64,000 bases of DNA from Pseudomonas sp. PA27(2017) (GTDB taxonomy: Bacteria > Pseudomonadota > Gammaproteobacteria > Pseudomonadales > Pseudomonadaceae): assembly GCF_001945445.1 (NCBI RefSeq), contig NZ_MSXW01000009.1, positions 116,056 to 180,055 of the forward strand, given 5' to 3'. The notes beneath the pieces were generated by a model. The model did not search any database, was not told where the DNA came from, and saw only the letters and a program-made list of their open reading frames with translations. The stretch's first letter is position 1. Every line of letters begins with the position of its first letter. The translations under genes were made by a program, and so were the position numbers. Below, piece after piece: positions 20,464-29,034 of the stretch.

Positions 20464-22842
20464 TCAGGGCGCCGGTCGTAGCGTCAGCGTGCTGCGCGTA
20501 TGGGCGGTTACGTCGTCGGTATTCAGGTGCTGCGGCACGTACTCGCCGTGTATGAAGCGCTGGGCCTGGTCGCTGTAGTGGCGGTCGAACGGTACGCCGC
20601 TCTGGCCCAGCGGGTTGATACCCAGGCTGTTGTCGGCATCGGCCAGGTCGACCAGCCGCCGCGTCGAGGGCCCGTAACCCACTGCCCAGGGCGCCGTGCC
20701 GATACGGTGCGACAGGTTGTTGGGCATCTCGTGGCCACCGGGCGCCGGCAGCGGGCCGATGTTGAGCAGCATGCTCAGCGGCCACTGTACGCCCAGCGGA
20801 TGCTGATGGGTGAGGGTATGGGCCTGGCCCCAGCGCCATTGCGCCGGATCGTCGCCCAGGGTGGCGCGCAGGTGCTGCACGGTGGCGCGCCAGGCTTCGG
20901 CCACCGCTTCGGCGCGGCTGCGCGGCTGGCCATCGGCGCGCGCCCACCAGGGAGAATCGGGGGCAGCGGTCAGGCGCGGCAGTGCGCTGTCGATCATTCG
21001 CGTCGACAGCAGTTGCTCGAAGGCCTGCGCGCCCAGGCGCGGCGCCAGTGCAGTGCGGCCCAGTTCATAGGTGAGCTGGTTGAACAGCGTCGCCGGCAGC
21101 GATTGCAGCGGGTGATCGCCCTGCCAGGCTGCCAGAGCCTCGACCAGCTCCCGCTCCTGTTGGTCCGCAGCAGCGGCGCGCAGCTCGCCGAGAATTGGCG
21201 CCAGCAACCGCGGCCCGTAGGCTGTGCCGGTATCGAGCTGAAGAGCCCGGCTGTTGTGCAGGTCCCAGCGCACCTGTGGGTCGGCCAGCCGTTGGTTCAG
21301 GCGTTGGCCGCGTTCCGGCGGGTTGTAGTAGCCCGGAATCTCGATGCCGCTCGCCGGCAGCGGTTGGAAGTTGGCCGAGACGATGTAGCCGCGCGGTGGG
21401 TTCTCTTCCTGCGGGTTGGCACTGAAGGGATGAAAACCCGGTTTGTCGGCGGCGCTCGTGCTGCCATCGAGGATGAACGCCGGGTTCACCCCGGTGGGCC
21501 GCATCGGCAGCTTGGCCGCGGCCCACCAGGCGATGTCGCCGCTGGCGTTGGCCCACACCAGGTTGAGGCCCGGCGCATGGATGCGCTCGGCGGCGGCGCG
21601 GCCCTTTGCCAGGGTGTCGGCACGGTTCAGGCGGTAGAAGGCGTCGAGTAGCGGGTTTTCGGTTTCCAGAAAGGCCCACCACATGGCGATCGGCGTGCTG
21701 CCGGCGCTGTCACCCAGAGCATCGTTGATGATGGGCCCATGGGGCGAGCGGCGCAGTTGCAGGGTCACCGGCTCGCCGTCCTTGACCCGGATGACTTCCT
21801 CGCGCTGCTGCAGATCGACCCAGCGGCCCTGGTACCAGACCTGGGCAGGGTTGTCCGGGTTGAGGCGTTCGGCGACCAGATCCATGTCGTCGTTCTGGAA
21901 CATGGTCAGGGTCCAGGCGAACTCCCGGTTGTGGCCGAGAAAGGCCACCGGGGTCGCGGGCTGGTGATGGCCGTAGAGTTCGAAGCCCGGGTATTTGAGG
22001 TGCGCCTCGTACCACACCGACGGTGCCGAGAAGCGGATGTGCGGATCGCCAGCCAGCAGCGGCTTGCCGCTGGCGGTGCGGGCGCCGGCCACTGCCCAGG
22101 CGTTGCTGCCCTCGAACTGCGGCAGGCCGCTGTCAGCCAGGGCCTGATCGCTCAGGGCGGCGATCCGGTCGAGCATCCGCCAGTCGTTTTTGCCCAGTGC
22201 CGTGTCGAGCACGCCCTCGGGGTGCCAGTCGATATCGAAGATCGCCAAGTAATCGCTGCCCAGTTCATCACGAATGCGCGTCAGTAGCGGTTCGCTGCGC
22301 AGCGCCGCGGCGAAGCTGTAGGCCAGGTAGCCGGCGATGGACAGGGTGTCGGCTGCGGTGAACGGGCGCTTCTCGATGCCCAACAGATCGAACTCCAGCG
22401 GCGCCGGGCGACTGTTCTGGTACTGGTTGATGCCGTCGAGGTAAGCGGCCAGCGCCTTGCCATGGGGGCTGTCGGGGTCAAGCTCGCGGGCTTGCTGGTC
22501 GGCGCGTTGGCGAATCTGCAAGGTGCGGAACAGGCGATCGGTGGGCAGCAGTTTGGCGCCGAGCACTTCGGCCAGCTCACCGCGGGCCAGGCGGCGCAGC
22601 ATCTCCATCTGGAACAGGCGATCCTGGGCCTGTACGAAGCCCAGGGCGCGGTACAGGTCGGCTTCGTTCTGCGCCTCGATGTGGGGCACACCACGCTCGT
22701 CATAGCGCACCTGCACCGGTGCGCCGAGGTGCTGCAGCGCCAGCTCGCCGCTACGCAGCGGCCGCTTGTCGTGCAGGTACCAGGCGCCACCACCTGCGAC
22801 AGTCAGCAGGACGACCGCCAGGGTGATCAGGGTGCGTCTCAT
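20464..22842 (-). CDS. Penicillin acylase family Ntn hydrolase (candidate AHL acylase, HacB-like)
   Basis: A 792-residue precursor. After an N-terminal hydrophobic export segment (about residues 5-22), the alpha chain (VRYDERGVPHIEAQNEADLYRALGF...) is followed by a spacer and the autocatalytic site EGSNAWAV, with the nucleophile Ser246, which becomes the N-terminus of the beta chain. The beta chain carries AFLGHNREFAWTLTMFQNDD and the final PWAVGYGPSTRRLVDLAD. Length and neighbourhood (upstream of the PA0310-, PA0316- and PA0317-like genes) recall P. aeruginosa PA0305 (HacB), a quorum-quenching acyl-homoserine-lactone acylase; substrate assignment is inference. Convergent with rpmG. Confidence 0.85.
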   Translation of the reverse strand: MRRTLITLAVVLLTVAGGGAWYLHDKRPLRSGELALQHLGAPVQVRYDERGVPHIEAQNEADLYRALGFVQAQDRLFQMEMLRRLARGELAEVLGAKLLPTDRLFRTLQIRQRADQQARELDPDSPHGKALAAYLDGINQYQNSRPAPLEFDLLGIEKRPFTAADTLSIAGYLAYSFAAALRSEPLLTRIRDELGSDYLAIFDIDWHPEGVLDTALGKNDWRMLDRIAALSDQALADSGLPQFEGSNAWAVAGARTASGKPLLAGDPHIRFSAPSVWYEAHLKYPGFELYGHHQPATPVAFLGHNREFAWTLTMFQNDDMDLVAERLNPDNPAQVWYQGRWVDLQQREEVIRVKDGEPVTLQLRRSPHGPIINDALGDSAGSTPIAMWWAFLETENPLLDAFYRLNRADTLAKGRAAAERIHAPGLNLVWANASGDIAWWAAAKLPMRPTGVNPAFILDGSTSAADKPGFHPFSANPQEENPPRGYIVSANFQPLPASGIEIPGYYNPPERGQRLNQRLADPQVRWDLHNSRALQLDTGTAYGPRLLAPILGELRAAAADQQERELVEALAAWQGDHPLQSLPATLFNQLTYELGRTALAPRLGAQAFEQLLSTRMIDSALPRLTAAPDSPWWARADGQPRSRAEAVAEAWRATVQHLRATLGDDPAQWRWGQAHTLTHQHPLGVQWPLSMLLNIGPLPAPGGHEMPNNLSHRIGTAPWAVGYGPSTRRLVDLADADNSLGINPLGQSGVPFDRHYSDQAQRFIHGEYVPQHLNTDDVTAHTRSTLTLRPAP

Positions 22843-22910
22843 GCTGCCGTCCTTGTCTCACGCGGGCCGCCATGCTGCGGGCAATCAGCACGGACTGCAA
22901 GGCGACCTGC

Positions 22911-24398
22911 TCAGGACGTGACGCGGGTCTGACTGGTCTGGAACTGCCCGCACAGCCCGTTGAGGTGCTCGGCCAGGGACGCCAGGCGCTGACTGTCGCC
23001 GGCCACCTCGCCGGCATCGCGAGCGGTGTCACCGGCCACCTGGCGCACCTGTTCGATCAGCCTGGCCACTTCGGTGGTGGCCGCCAGCTGCTCGCGGGTG
23101 GACACGCCGATGGTCTGGATCGCTTCGATGGAGCGGTGCACGTTGTCCAGCAGCGCCACCGTACGCTCGGTATGGCCGACGCAGCGGGCCACGCCGGCGT
23201 GGCTTTCGGCCATGGCGCTGACCGCGTTGGCCGAGCCCTGCTGCAGGCGACTGATCATGCCCTGGATTTCGCCGGTGGCCTGTTGGGTACACTGCGCGAG
23301 CTGGCGTACCTCATCGGCCACCACGGCGAAGCCGCGGCCCTGTTCGCCTGCCCGTGCCGCTTCGATGGCCGCATTGAGGGCGAGCAAGTTGGTCTGCTCG
23401 GCCACCGAACGAATCACCTCCAGCACCCGGTCGATGGCCTGGGCCTCGACGGCCAGTTGTTGCACCACGCCGCTGCTGCTGTCCATCTGTCGAGCCAGGG
23501 TGTGGATTTCGCTCTGGGTGTCGCTGATCGCCACGGCCCCCGCAGCGGCATCGGCATCGGCCTGGCGAGCGGTATGTGCCGCCTGCTCGGCGCTGTTGGA
23601 GACGTCGCCGACGGCATGGCTCAGCTGCTCGATGGCGCCGCCCATCTGCGCCGTGGCATCGAGCAGCGCATCGGCGCAGTGATTCAGTTGCTGGGTCGAC
23701 TGGGTGAGGCGCTGGCTGGTGTCGCGCAGCTCGTCACCGGCGCCGATGACCCGGCTCACCAGATTGTCGAGCAGCGCCAGGAAGCGGTTGAAGCGCTGCG
23801 CCAAACCGTCACTGGATGGGCTGCGGTAGGCCAGATCCACCGGCTGGCCCTCGCGCAGCAGGTGCGCCGAGGTGCGTTGCAGGTCTTCCCCGGCTGCGGC
23901 CTCGCGGGCAGCGTGGCGCGCGAGCACCAGCAGAATGGCGGTTTCGACGATCACGTAACCGGCGTGGATGAACACCACGTGCCAGCCGGAGCCCGGCTGC
24001 AGCAGGTAGATGCCGTTGTCGCCCTGCTGCAATGCGAAAAAGCTCAAGTGGTGCACGGCGATGGTGCCGGCCGCCAGGAGAATGGGCAACCAGTCGCGGT
24101 AGTAGACCAGAAAGGCCAGCAGCACGAAGACGCTGAAGTGCGTCTCCACCATGCCGTGGCTCTGCTGGATATGCAGCGCTGCCAGCACCATGAAGGCCAC
24201 GGCGATCAGGCAGCGGTACAGGCGCGTGCCACCGACCATCGCGTAGAGCGTGCTGAGCGTAACGGCGGTACCGCCGCCGATGATCAGGGCGGCGGCCCAG
24301 GTCGCGTGCCAGAAGGCCAGGCCCAGCGCGTACAGCACCATCAGCCAGACGACGCACAGCATCAGGCGATCGGCCTGGCGATAGAAATGATCGTGCAT
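22911..24398 (-). CDS. Methyl-accepting chemotaxis protein with a multi-helix membrane sensor
   Basis: A 495-residue chemoreceptor. Instead of a periplasmic ligand domain, the first about 175 residues form six hydrophobic helices with short loops ([15 protein letters not shown] ... [14 protein letters not shown] ... IAVHHLSFF). A cytoplasmic signalling domain follows; its hairpin tip reads [20 protein letters not shown], followed by [13 protein letters not shown], the CheA/CheW contact region. No CheR/CheB tether pentapeptide is at the C-terminus. Ligand unknown; the membrane-embedded sensor suggests a hydrophobic or energy-related cue. It lies 68 bases upstream of the acylase gene on the same strand. 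Confidence 0.92.
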   Translation of the reverse strand: MHDHFYRQADRLMLCVVWLMVLYALGLAFWHATWAAALIIGGGTAVTLSTLYAMVGGTRLYRCLIAVAFMVLAALHIQQSHGMVETHFSVFVLLAFLVYYRDWLPILLAAGTIAVHHLSFFALQQGDNGIYLLQPGSGWHVVFIHAGYVIVETAILLVLARHAAREAAAGEDLQRTSAHLLREGQPVDLAYRSPSSDGLAQRFNRFLALLDNLVSRVIGAGDELRDTSQRLTQSTQQLNHCADALLDATAQMGGAIEQLSHAVGDVSNSAEQAAHTARQADADAAAGAVAISDTQSEIHTLARQMDSSSGVVQQLAVEAQAIDRVLEVIRSVAEQTNLLALNAAIEAARAGEQGRGFAVVADEVRQLAQCTQQATGEIQGMISRLQQGSANAVSAMAESHAGVARCVGHTERTVALLDNVHRSIEAIQTIGVSTREQLAATTEVARLIEQVRQVAGDTARDAGEVAGDSQRLASLAEHLNGLCGQFQTSQTRVTS

Positions 24399-24487
24399 GG
24401 GTGTCCGTTCCTGTCGAGGCGGCGCTCAGAAGTGGCGGCCGTACGGAAAGAAAAGCAGATTCGGCTTTTTTTGCTGGCCGATTGCCG

Positions 24488-25057
24488 CTATTTAATCCAA
24501 TCGCAGAAACAGCCGCTGGCCAGGTTGTTGTCCGCCAGCACCTTTCGCCCGTCGAGCAACGCATCGAGCAGCGGTTCGACGAAGCTGTTGCCGGAGGTGC
24601 AGGTGAACCCGCCGCTATAGGGGCCTACGTAGACCAGTTCGCCGCGCTGGTCCCAGATCGCCACCGCCGGGCTGGCGGGTAGCCGTTCACTGCCGGCGAG
24701 GCCAGGCAGCGGCTGCAGCGCGATCAGAGGCTGCGGCAACTGCCCTTCGCTACCGGGTTTCTGCACCGCATAGAACTGCACGCCGCGCCCGGCGTAACGC
24801 TCGACCAGTTCGCCGAGGTGCTGCTGGTTGCCGACGTTGCAGGGGCACGCGGGGTCCCAGAAATGCACCAGGCGAATCTCGCCTGGCCCTGCCAGCTGGT
24901 CTGGCAGGCGTAGCTGGCTGCCGGAAAACAGCGCGGTACGCTCATCGAACGGGCGCAGGTAGCGCGCCTCGAACCACCAGAAGGCGGCGACCATGGCGGC
25001 CAGCCAGATGACGGCGACCAGGCAGGCGAGCAGGGTGGTGCGGCGGGAGCGGGCCAT
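24488..25057 (-). CDS. Membrane-anchored thioredoxin-like protein (DUF6436 type)
   Basis: A 189-residue protein with an N-terminal membrane anchor (about residues 10-29, LLACLVAVIWLAAMVAAFWWF) and a thioredoxin-like fold: LVHFWDPACPCNVGNQQH contains a CPC motif in place of CxxC, then VQFYAVQKPG and a cis-Pro-like SPAVAIWD. A further pair of cysteines lies at the C-terminus (SGCFCDW) with another at FTCTSGN. A redox role in the periplasm is inferred. The start at 25057 (MARSRRTT) is chosen over an upstream Met at 25135 because it gives a proper membrane anchor. Confidence 0.7.
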   Translation of the reverse strand: MARSRRTTLLACLVAVIWLAAMVAAFWWFEARYLRPFDERTALFSGSQLRLPDQLAGPGEIRLVHFWDPACPCNVGNQQHLGELVERYAGRGVQFYAVQKPGSEGQLPQPLIALQPLPGLAGSERLPASPAVAIWDQRGELVYVGPYSGGFTCTSGNSFVEPLLDALLDGRKVLADNNLASGCFCDWIK

Positions 25058-25170
25058 GCCGACAATTTCCGTTGAGCGGTCCGGTAGCTTGCCATGGCGC
25101 GCATGGCAGCAGAAGATCGTCACTGTACCGGGCACGCGCCCGGATGACGCTGCCGTGAATCAACGAGTCG

Positions 25171-26112
25171 ATGGTGCCAATGTCCGATATCTTCCAACCC
25201 GAACCGCTGGTTGCCAGCCTGCGCCCGCTGGCCAGCGCTGCGCCATTGTCGGCTGCGGAGCTGGCCTATCGGCAGTTCTATGGCTTCGTGCCGCGCGAGG
25301 CGGTCGAGAGCCGGCTCGGCTGGTTCGAGGTGGACGATTACCGTATCGCCGGCCAGCTCTGGAAACCCCTGGCGCCCCGTGCCTCGCTGCTGCTGCTGCA
25401 CGGCTATTACGACCACAGTGGCCTGTACCGGCATGTGATCGAGTGGGCGCTGGAAGCCGGCTTCGCGGTGCTCGCCGTGGACTTGCCGGGGCATGGGCTG
25501 TCCAGCGGAGCGCGTGCCAGCATCAGGGATTTCGCCGAATACCAGGCCGTGCTGCGCGGCGCTCTGCAACAGGCCGATGCGCTGGGCCTGCCGGCGCCCT
25601 GGCACCTGTGTGGGCAGAGCACCGGCGGGGCGATCCTGATCGATTATCTGCTCAACGACAAACCGCTCGGCGCCGTCGGTGAAACCATCCTGCTGGCGCC
25701 TCTGGTTCGGCCACGGCGCTGGAACTGGTCGCAGCTCAGCTACCGCCTGCTGCGCCGCTTCGTGCAGGAAATCCCGCGGCGCTTCAGCGAGAACTCCAGC
25801 GACCCGGAATTTCTCGACTTCCTGCGCAACCGCGACCCGCTGCAACCCAAGGTGGTGCCGACCGTCTGGGTCGGTGCGCTGAGCCAGTGGGTGCCGCGCA
25901 TCGAGCAGGCGCCACGCAGCAAGCGCAGCCCGCTGATCATCCAGGGCGAGGCGGACATGACGGTGGACTGGCGCCACAACCTGACGGTGCTCGAAAACAA
26001 GTTCAGCACGCCACGGATCTTCCGGCTCCCCGAAGCGCGTCATCACCTCGCCAACGAGGCGGCTCCGCTACGCCAGCGCTATTTCGATTATCTCGGCGAA
26101 CAGTTGAGCTGA
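25171..26112 (+). CDS. Alpha/beta hydrolase (lysophospholipase/monoacylglycerol-lipase type)
   Basis: A 313-residue serine hydrolase. LLLLHGYYDHSGLYRHVIEW provides the oxyanion-hole HG motif, CGQSTGG the nucleophile elbow (G-x-S-x-G), and EARHHLANE the catalytic His region; an acid is likely in GEADMTVDW. A YDHSG motif and DLPGHGLSSG place it among Hydrolase_4 lysophospholipase-like enzymes. There is no signal peptide. An alternative start at 25180 (MSDIFQ) is equally possible, as neither ATG has a strong ribosome-binding site. Divergent from the thioredoxin-like gene. Confidence 0.85.
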   Translation: MVPMSDIFQPEPLVASLRPLASAAPLSAAELAYRQFYGFVPREAVESRLGWFEVDDYRIAGQLWKPLAPRASLLLLHGYYDHSGLYRHVIEWALEAGFAVLAVDLPGHGLSSGARASIRDFAEYQAVLRGALQQADALGLPAPWHLCGQSTGGAILIDYLLNDKPLGAVGETILLAPLVRPRRWNWSQLSYRLLRRFVQEIPRRFSENSSDPEFLDFLRNRDPLQPKVVPTVWVGALSQWVPRIEQAPRSKRSPLIIQGEADMTVDWRHNLTVLENKFSTPRIFRLPEARHHLANEAAPLRQRYFDYLGEQLS

Positions 26113-26115
26113 GAT

Positions 26116-26847
26116 TTACTGGCCGACCGCCAGGCCGGCGCGGATCGCTGTCAGGGCCGCCTTGTAGTAGGCCGCGCCTTCGCTGGATTGGGCGAAGGTC
26201 ACGAACTCCTCCAGCTCCGGATCGGACAGCCCGCGGTAGACGTGCAGCAGGGTGTTGTCCAGATCCTTGTCGATCTGGCTCATCAGCCGTTGGCGCTGAC
26301 CGTCGAGCAGCCCCTGGGCAGTACCGCCGCCGAGCAGGCCGGGAATCATCTGGCTGAGGCTGTCGGCCGCCACGCCGGCCAGCGCCAGGCTGATCTCGGC
26401 ACCCGCTTCACTGGCTGGCAAGGCCTGGGCCAGGTGGCGGATCAGCAGGCGGCGGGTAGCGTCGGCTTCGCTGACCGGCAGGCCGTCGGCGTATTTGGCC
26501 AGCTGATCGGGCCGGGTGGCGAGCAACTCGGCGCTGACGATCTTGCGGCCCAAGGGCGATTCGAAGAAGCGCAGGGCGGGCGCCGGGTCGGCGAGATTGG
26601 CGCGCAAGCTGTTTTCGGCGCGCTCGTCCATGGCGCGGGCGGCGAAGCGCCTATTGCTGTTGTCGACCAGCGCCTGATAGACCGCCGGCGGCAGGCTCTT
26701 GCTGTAGCGCGCCTGGGCGGCGCTCAGGGCATCGCTGAAATGCGCGCGCTGCTGGGGCCAGCCGGCTTTTTCATACAGCTCGGCATGGGTGTCGGCCATG
26801 GCCGGCAGGCTCAGGAGCAACAGCAAGAAACAACACAACGCGCGCAT
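26116..26847 (-). CDS. DUF2059 domain-containing secreted protein
   Basis: A 243-residue exported protein with a clear signal peptide (MRALCCFLLLLLSLPAMA-DT). The C-terminal part, LLHVYRGLSDPELEEFVTFAQSSEGAAYYKA, is the DUF2059 signature; the N-terminal half repeats a similar helix pattern (FFESPLGRKIVSAELLA), suggesting an internal duplication. Function unknown. The stop lies 3 bases from the stop of the convergent hydrolase gene. Confidence 0.75.
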   Translation of the reverse strand: MRALCCFLLLLLSLPAMADTHAELYEKAGWPQQRAHFSDALSAAQARYSKSLPPAVYQALVDNSNRRFAARAMDERAENSLRANLADPAPALRFFESPLGRKIVSAELLATRPDQLAKYADGLPVSEADATRRLLIRHLAQALPASEAGAEISLALAGVAADSLSQMIPGLLGGGTAQGLLDGQRQRLMSQIDKDLDNTLLHVYRGLSDPELEEFVTFAQSSEGAAYYKAALTAIRAGLAVGQ

Positions 26848-26929
26848 ACGAACTCCTGTCTGGGGCGGCTATTTTCGGCAGCCAGGTGGAGCTTGTCGAG
26901 GTGTACTCGACACAGGGTAGAATCCTGCC

Positions 26930-27553
26930 ATGACGACAGACATTTCCGATTCGCTGCTGAGCCGCATCATCGATGACCTTGCCGAATTCGGATGGTCGTT
27001 GCAAACCCAATTCGCCCCCGCTTCTCTGACCCGGGAACTGGCCGATGAGTGCCGCCAGCGCATCGCCCAGGGCACCCTGGCGCCGGCCGGTACCGGCCGT
27101 GGCCATGCGGTGGCGGTGCACGAAGGCACTCGCAGCGACCACATCCAGTGGCTCGAAGCCGGGCAGTCGTCTGCCTGCGATGGCTACTTGCAGTTACTCG
27201 ACGAGCTGCGTGTGGCGATCAACCAGAGCCTTTACCTGGGGCTGGTGGACTACGAGAGTCACTTCGCCTTCTATCCACCGGGCGGCTTCTATCTCAAGCA
27301 CCTGGATCGCTTTCGCGACGACGACCGCCGCGCGGTATCGGCCGTGCTCTACCTCAACGACGACTGGCAGGCCGAGGAGGGCGGCATGCTGCGCTTGTAT
27401 CTGGCGGACGGCCAGGTGCGCGACGTGCTGCCCGAAGCCGGCACGCTGGTGGTGTTTCTCTCGGCGGATGTACCCCACGAGGTGCTGCCGGCCACCCGCG
27501 ACCGGCTGTCCTTGACCGGCTGGTTTCGCCGCCGTGGCGATGGCGTGCTCTGA
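26930..27553 (+). CDS. 2OG-Fe(II) oxygenase, prolyl-hydroxylase-domain (PPHD/EGLN-like)
   Basis: A 207-residue dioxygenase. Iron ligands are H124-x-D126 (YLKHLDRF) and H183 (VPHEVLP), and R192 (DRLSLTGWF) should bind 2-oxoglutarate. The sequence matches the bacterial SM-20/EGLN group; the P. aeruginosa PA0310 enzyme (PPHD) hydroxylates a proline of EF-Tu and has been linked to iron-related responses. That activity is inferred here from family resemblance. Transcribed alone, divergent from the DUF2059 gene and ended by a bidirectional terminator. Confidence 0.88.
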   Translation: MTTDISDSLLSRIIDDLAEFGWSLQTQFAPASLTRELADECRQRIAQGTLAPAGTGRGHAVAVHEGTRSDHIQWLEAGQSSACDGYLQLLDELRVAINQSLYLGLVDYESHFAFYPPGGFYLKHLDRFRDDDRRAVSAVLYLNDDWQAEEGGMLRLYLADGQVRDVLPEAGTLVVFLSADVPHEVLPATRDRLSLTGWFRRRGDGVL

Positions 27554-27577
27554 GCGGCTTGTCGTGACACGCAAATG

Positions 27578-27605
27578 AAAAAGGGAGGCCGAAGCCTCCC
27601 TTTTT
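27578..27605. terminator. Bidirectional terminator between the dioxygenase gene and serA
   Basis: AAAAAGGGAGGC/GCCTCCCTTTTT: a perfect stem with a 4-nt loop and A/T runs on both sides, lying between convergent genes. Confidence 0.92.
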
Positions 27606-27620
27606 CACTGCAGTGACGGC

Positions 27621-28850
27621 TTAGAACAGCACGCGGCTGCGGATGGTGCCGTTGACCTGCTGCAGCTTCTCCAGCGCCAGGTCCGAGTAGTCGGCATCGA
27701 CGTCGATGACCACGTAGCCGACCTTGTCGTTGGTCTGCAGGTACTGGCCGGAGATGTTGATGCCGTTGTCGGCGAACACCTTGTTGATCTCGCTCATCAC
27801 GCCCGGCACGTTGGCGTGGATGTGCAGCAGACGGTGCTTGCCCGGGTGCGCGGGCAGGGCCACTTCAGGGAAGTTGACCGAGGACACCGAGGTGCCGTTG
27901 TCGCTGTACTTGACCAGCTTCTCGGCCACTTCCAGGCCGATGTTGGCCTGGGCTTCGGCGGTGGATCCGCCGATGTGCGGGGTCAGGATCACGCGGTCCA
28001 GGCCGCGCAGCGGGCTTTCGAAGACGTCGTCGTTGGACTTCGGCTCGACCGGGAACACGTCGATGGCCGCGCCGATCAGGTGTTCGTCCTTGATCGCCTG
28101 AGCCAGGTGGTCGAGTTCGACCACGGTGCCGCGCGCGGCGTTGATCAGGATGCCGCCCTTCTTCATGGCGCGGATTTCCGCCTCGCCGATCATCCACTGG
28201 GTGGACGGCAGCTCTGGTACGTGCAGGGAGACGATGTCGCACAGGCCGAGCAGGTCATGCAGCTTGCCGATCTGCTGGGCGTTGCCCAGTGGCAGCTTGG
28301 TCACGGTGTCGTAGAAGAACACCTGCATGCCGAGGGCCTCGGCGAGTACCGAAAGCTGGGTGCCGATCGAGCCGTAACCGACGATACCCAGCTTCTTGCC
28401 GCGGATTTCAAAGGAGTTGGCCGCCGACTTGATCCAGCCGCCACGGTGGCAGGAGGCGTTCTTCTCGGGAATGCCGCGCAGCAGCAGGATGGCCTGGGCC
28501 AGCACCAGTTCGGCCACCGAGCGGGTGTTGGAATACGGCGCGTTGAACACAGCGATACCGCGCTCGCGAGCGGCGTCCAGGTCGACCTGGTTGGTGCCGA
28601 TGCAGAAGCAGCCGACGGCGACCAGCTTCTTGGCGCAGTCGAAGATCTCTTCGGTCAGTTGGGTGCGCGAACGGATGCCGATGAAGTGTGCGTCGGCGAT
28701 CTTGGCCTTCAGCTCTTCGCCGGAGAGCGCGGTCTTGAGATACTCGATGTTGGTGTAGCCGGACGCCTTCAGGGTATCCACGGCATTTTGGTGGACGCCT
28801 TCGAGAAGAAGGAACTTGATCTTGCTCTTGTCGAGAGAGGTCGTGCTCAT
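27621..28850 (-). CDS. serA: D-3-phosphoglycerate dehydrogenase
   Basis: First step of serine synthesis. The 409-residue protein has the 2-hydroxyacid dehydrogenase fold: LGIVGYGSIGTQLSVLAE (NAD-binding), LINAARGTVVELD, catalytic His in LTPHIGGST, and a C-terminal ACT domain ending GTIRSRVLF for serine feedback. Length equals E. coli SerA (410). It is divergent from the D-2-hydroxyglutarate dehydrogenase gene; SerA also reduces 2-oxoglutarate to D-2-hydroxyglutarate, so the two enzymes are metabolically coupled. Confidence 0.97.
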   Translation of the reverse strand: MSTTSLDKSKIKFLLLEGVHQNAVDTLKASGYTNIEYLKTALSGEELKAKIADAHFIGIRSRTQLTEEIFDCAKKLVAVGCFCIGTNQVDLDAARERGIAVFNAPYSNTRSVAELVLAQAILLLRGIPEKNASCHRGGWIKSAANSFEIRGKKLGIVGYGSIGTQLSVLAEALGMQVFFYDTVTKLPLGNAQQIGKLHDLLGLCDIVSLHVPELPSTQWMIGEAEIRAMKKGGILINAARGTVVELDHLAQAIKDEHLIGAAIDVFPVEPKSNDDVFESPLRGLDRVILTPHIGGSTAEAQANIGLEVAEKLVKYSDNGTSVSSVNFPEVALPAHPGKHRLLHIHANVPGVMSEINKVFADNGINISGQYLQTNDKVGYVVIDVDADYSDLALEKLQQVNGTIRSRVLF

Positions 28851-29034
28851 CGGAGTACCTGTTGCCCCACTAATTTAAGTGTCAGGAGAAGGATCGGCGC
28901 GCTCGCCAATCGGCCCGGCAGATCGCTGTGCAGGGCGATTGGCGGGGTGCATATGCTAGCATGGCTTCCCTTTTCCTTGCTCGGTTGCGACCTGAACGGT
29001 TCTCAGGGCGACCATGAACGTTTCGAGAGTTGCT

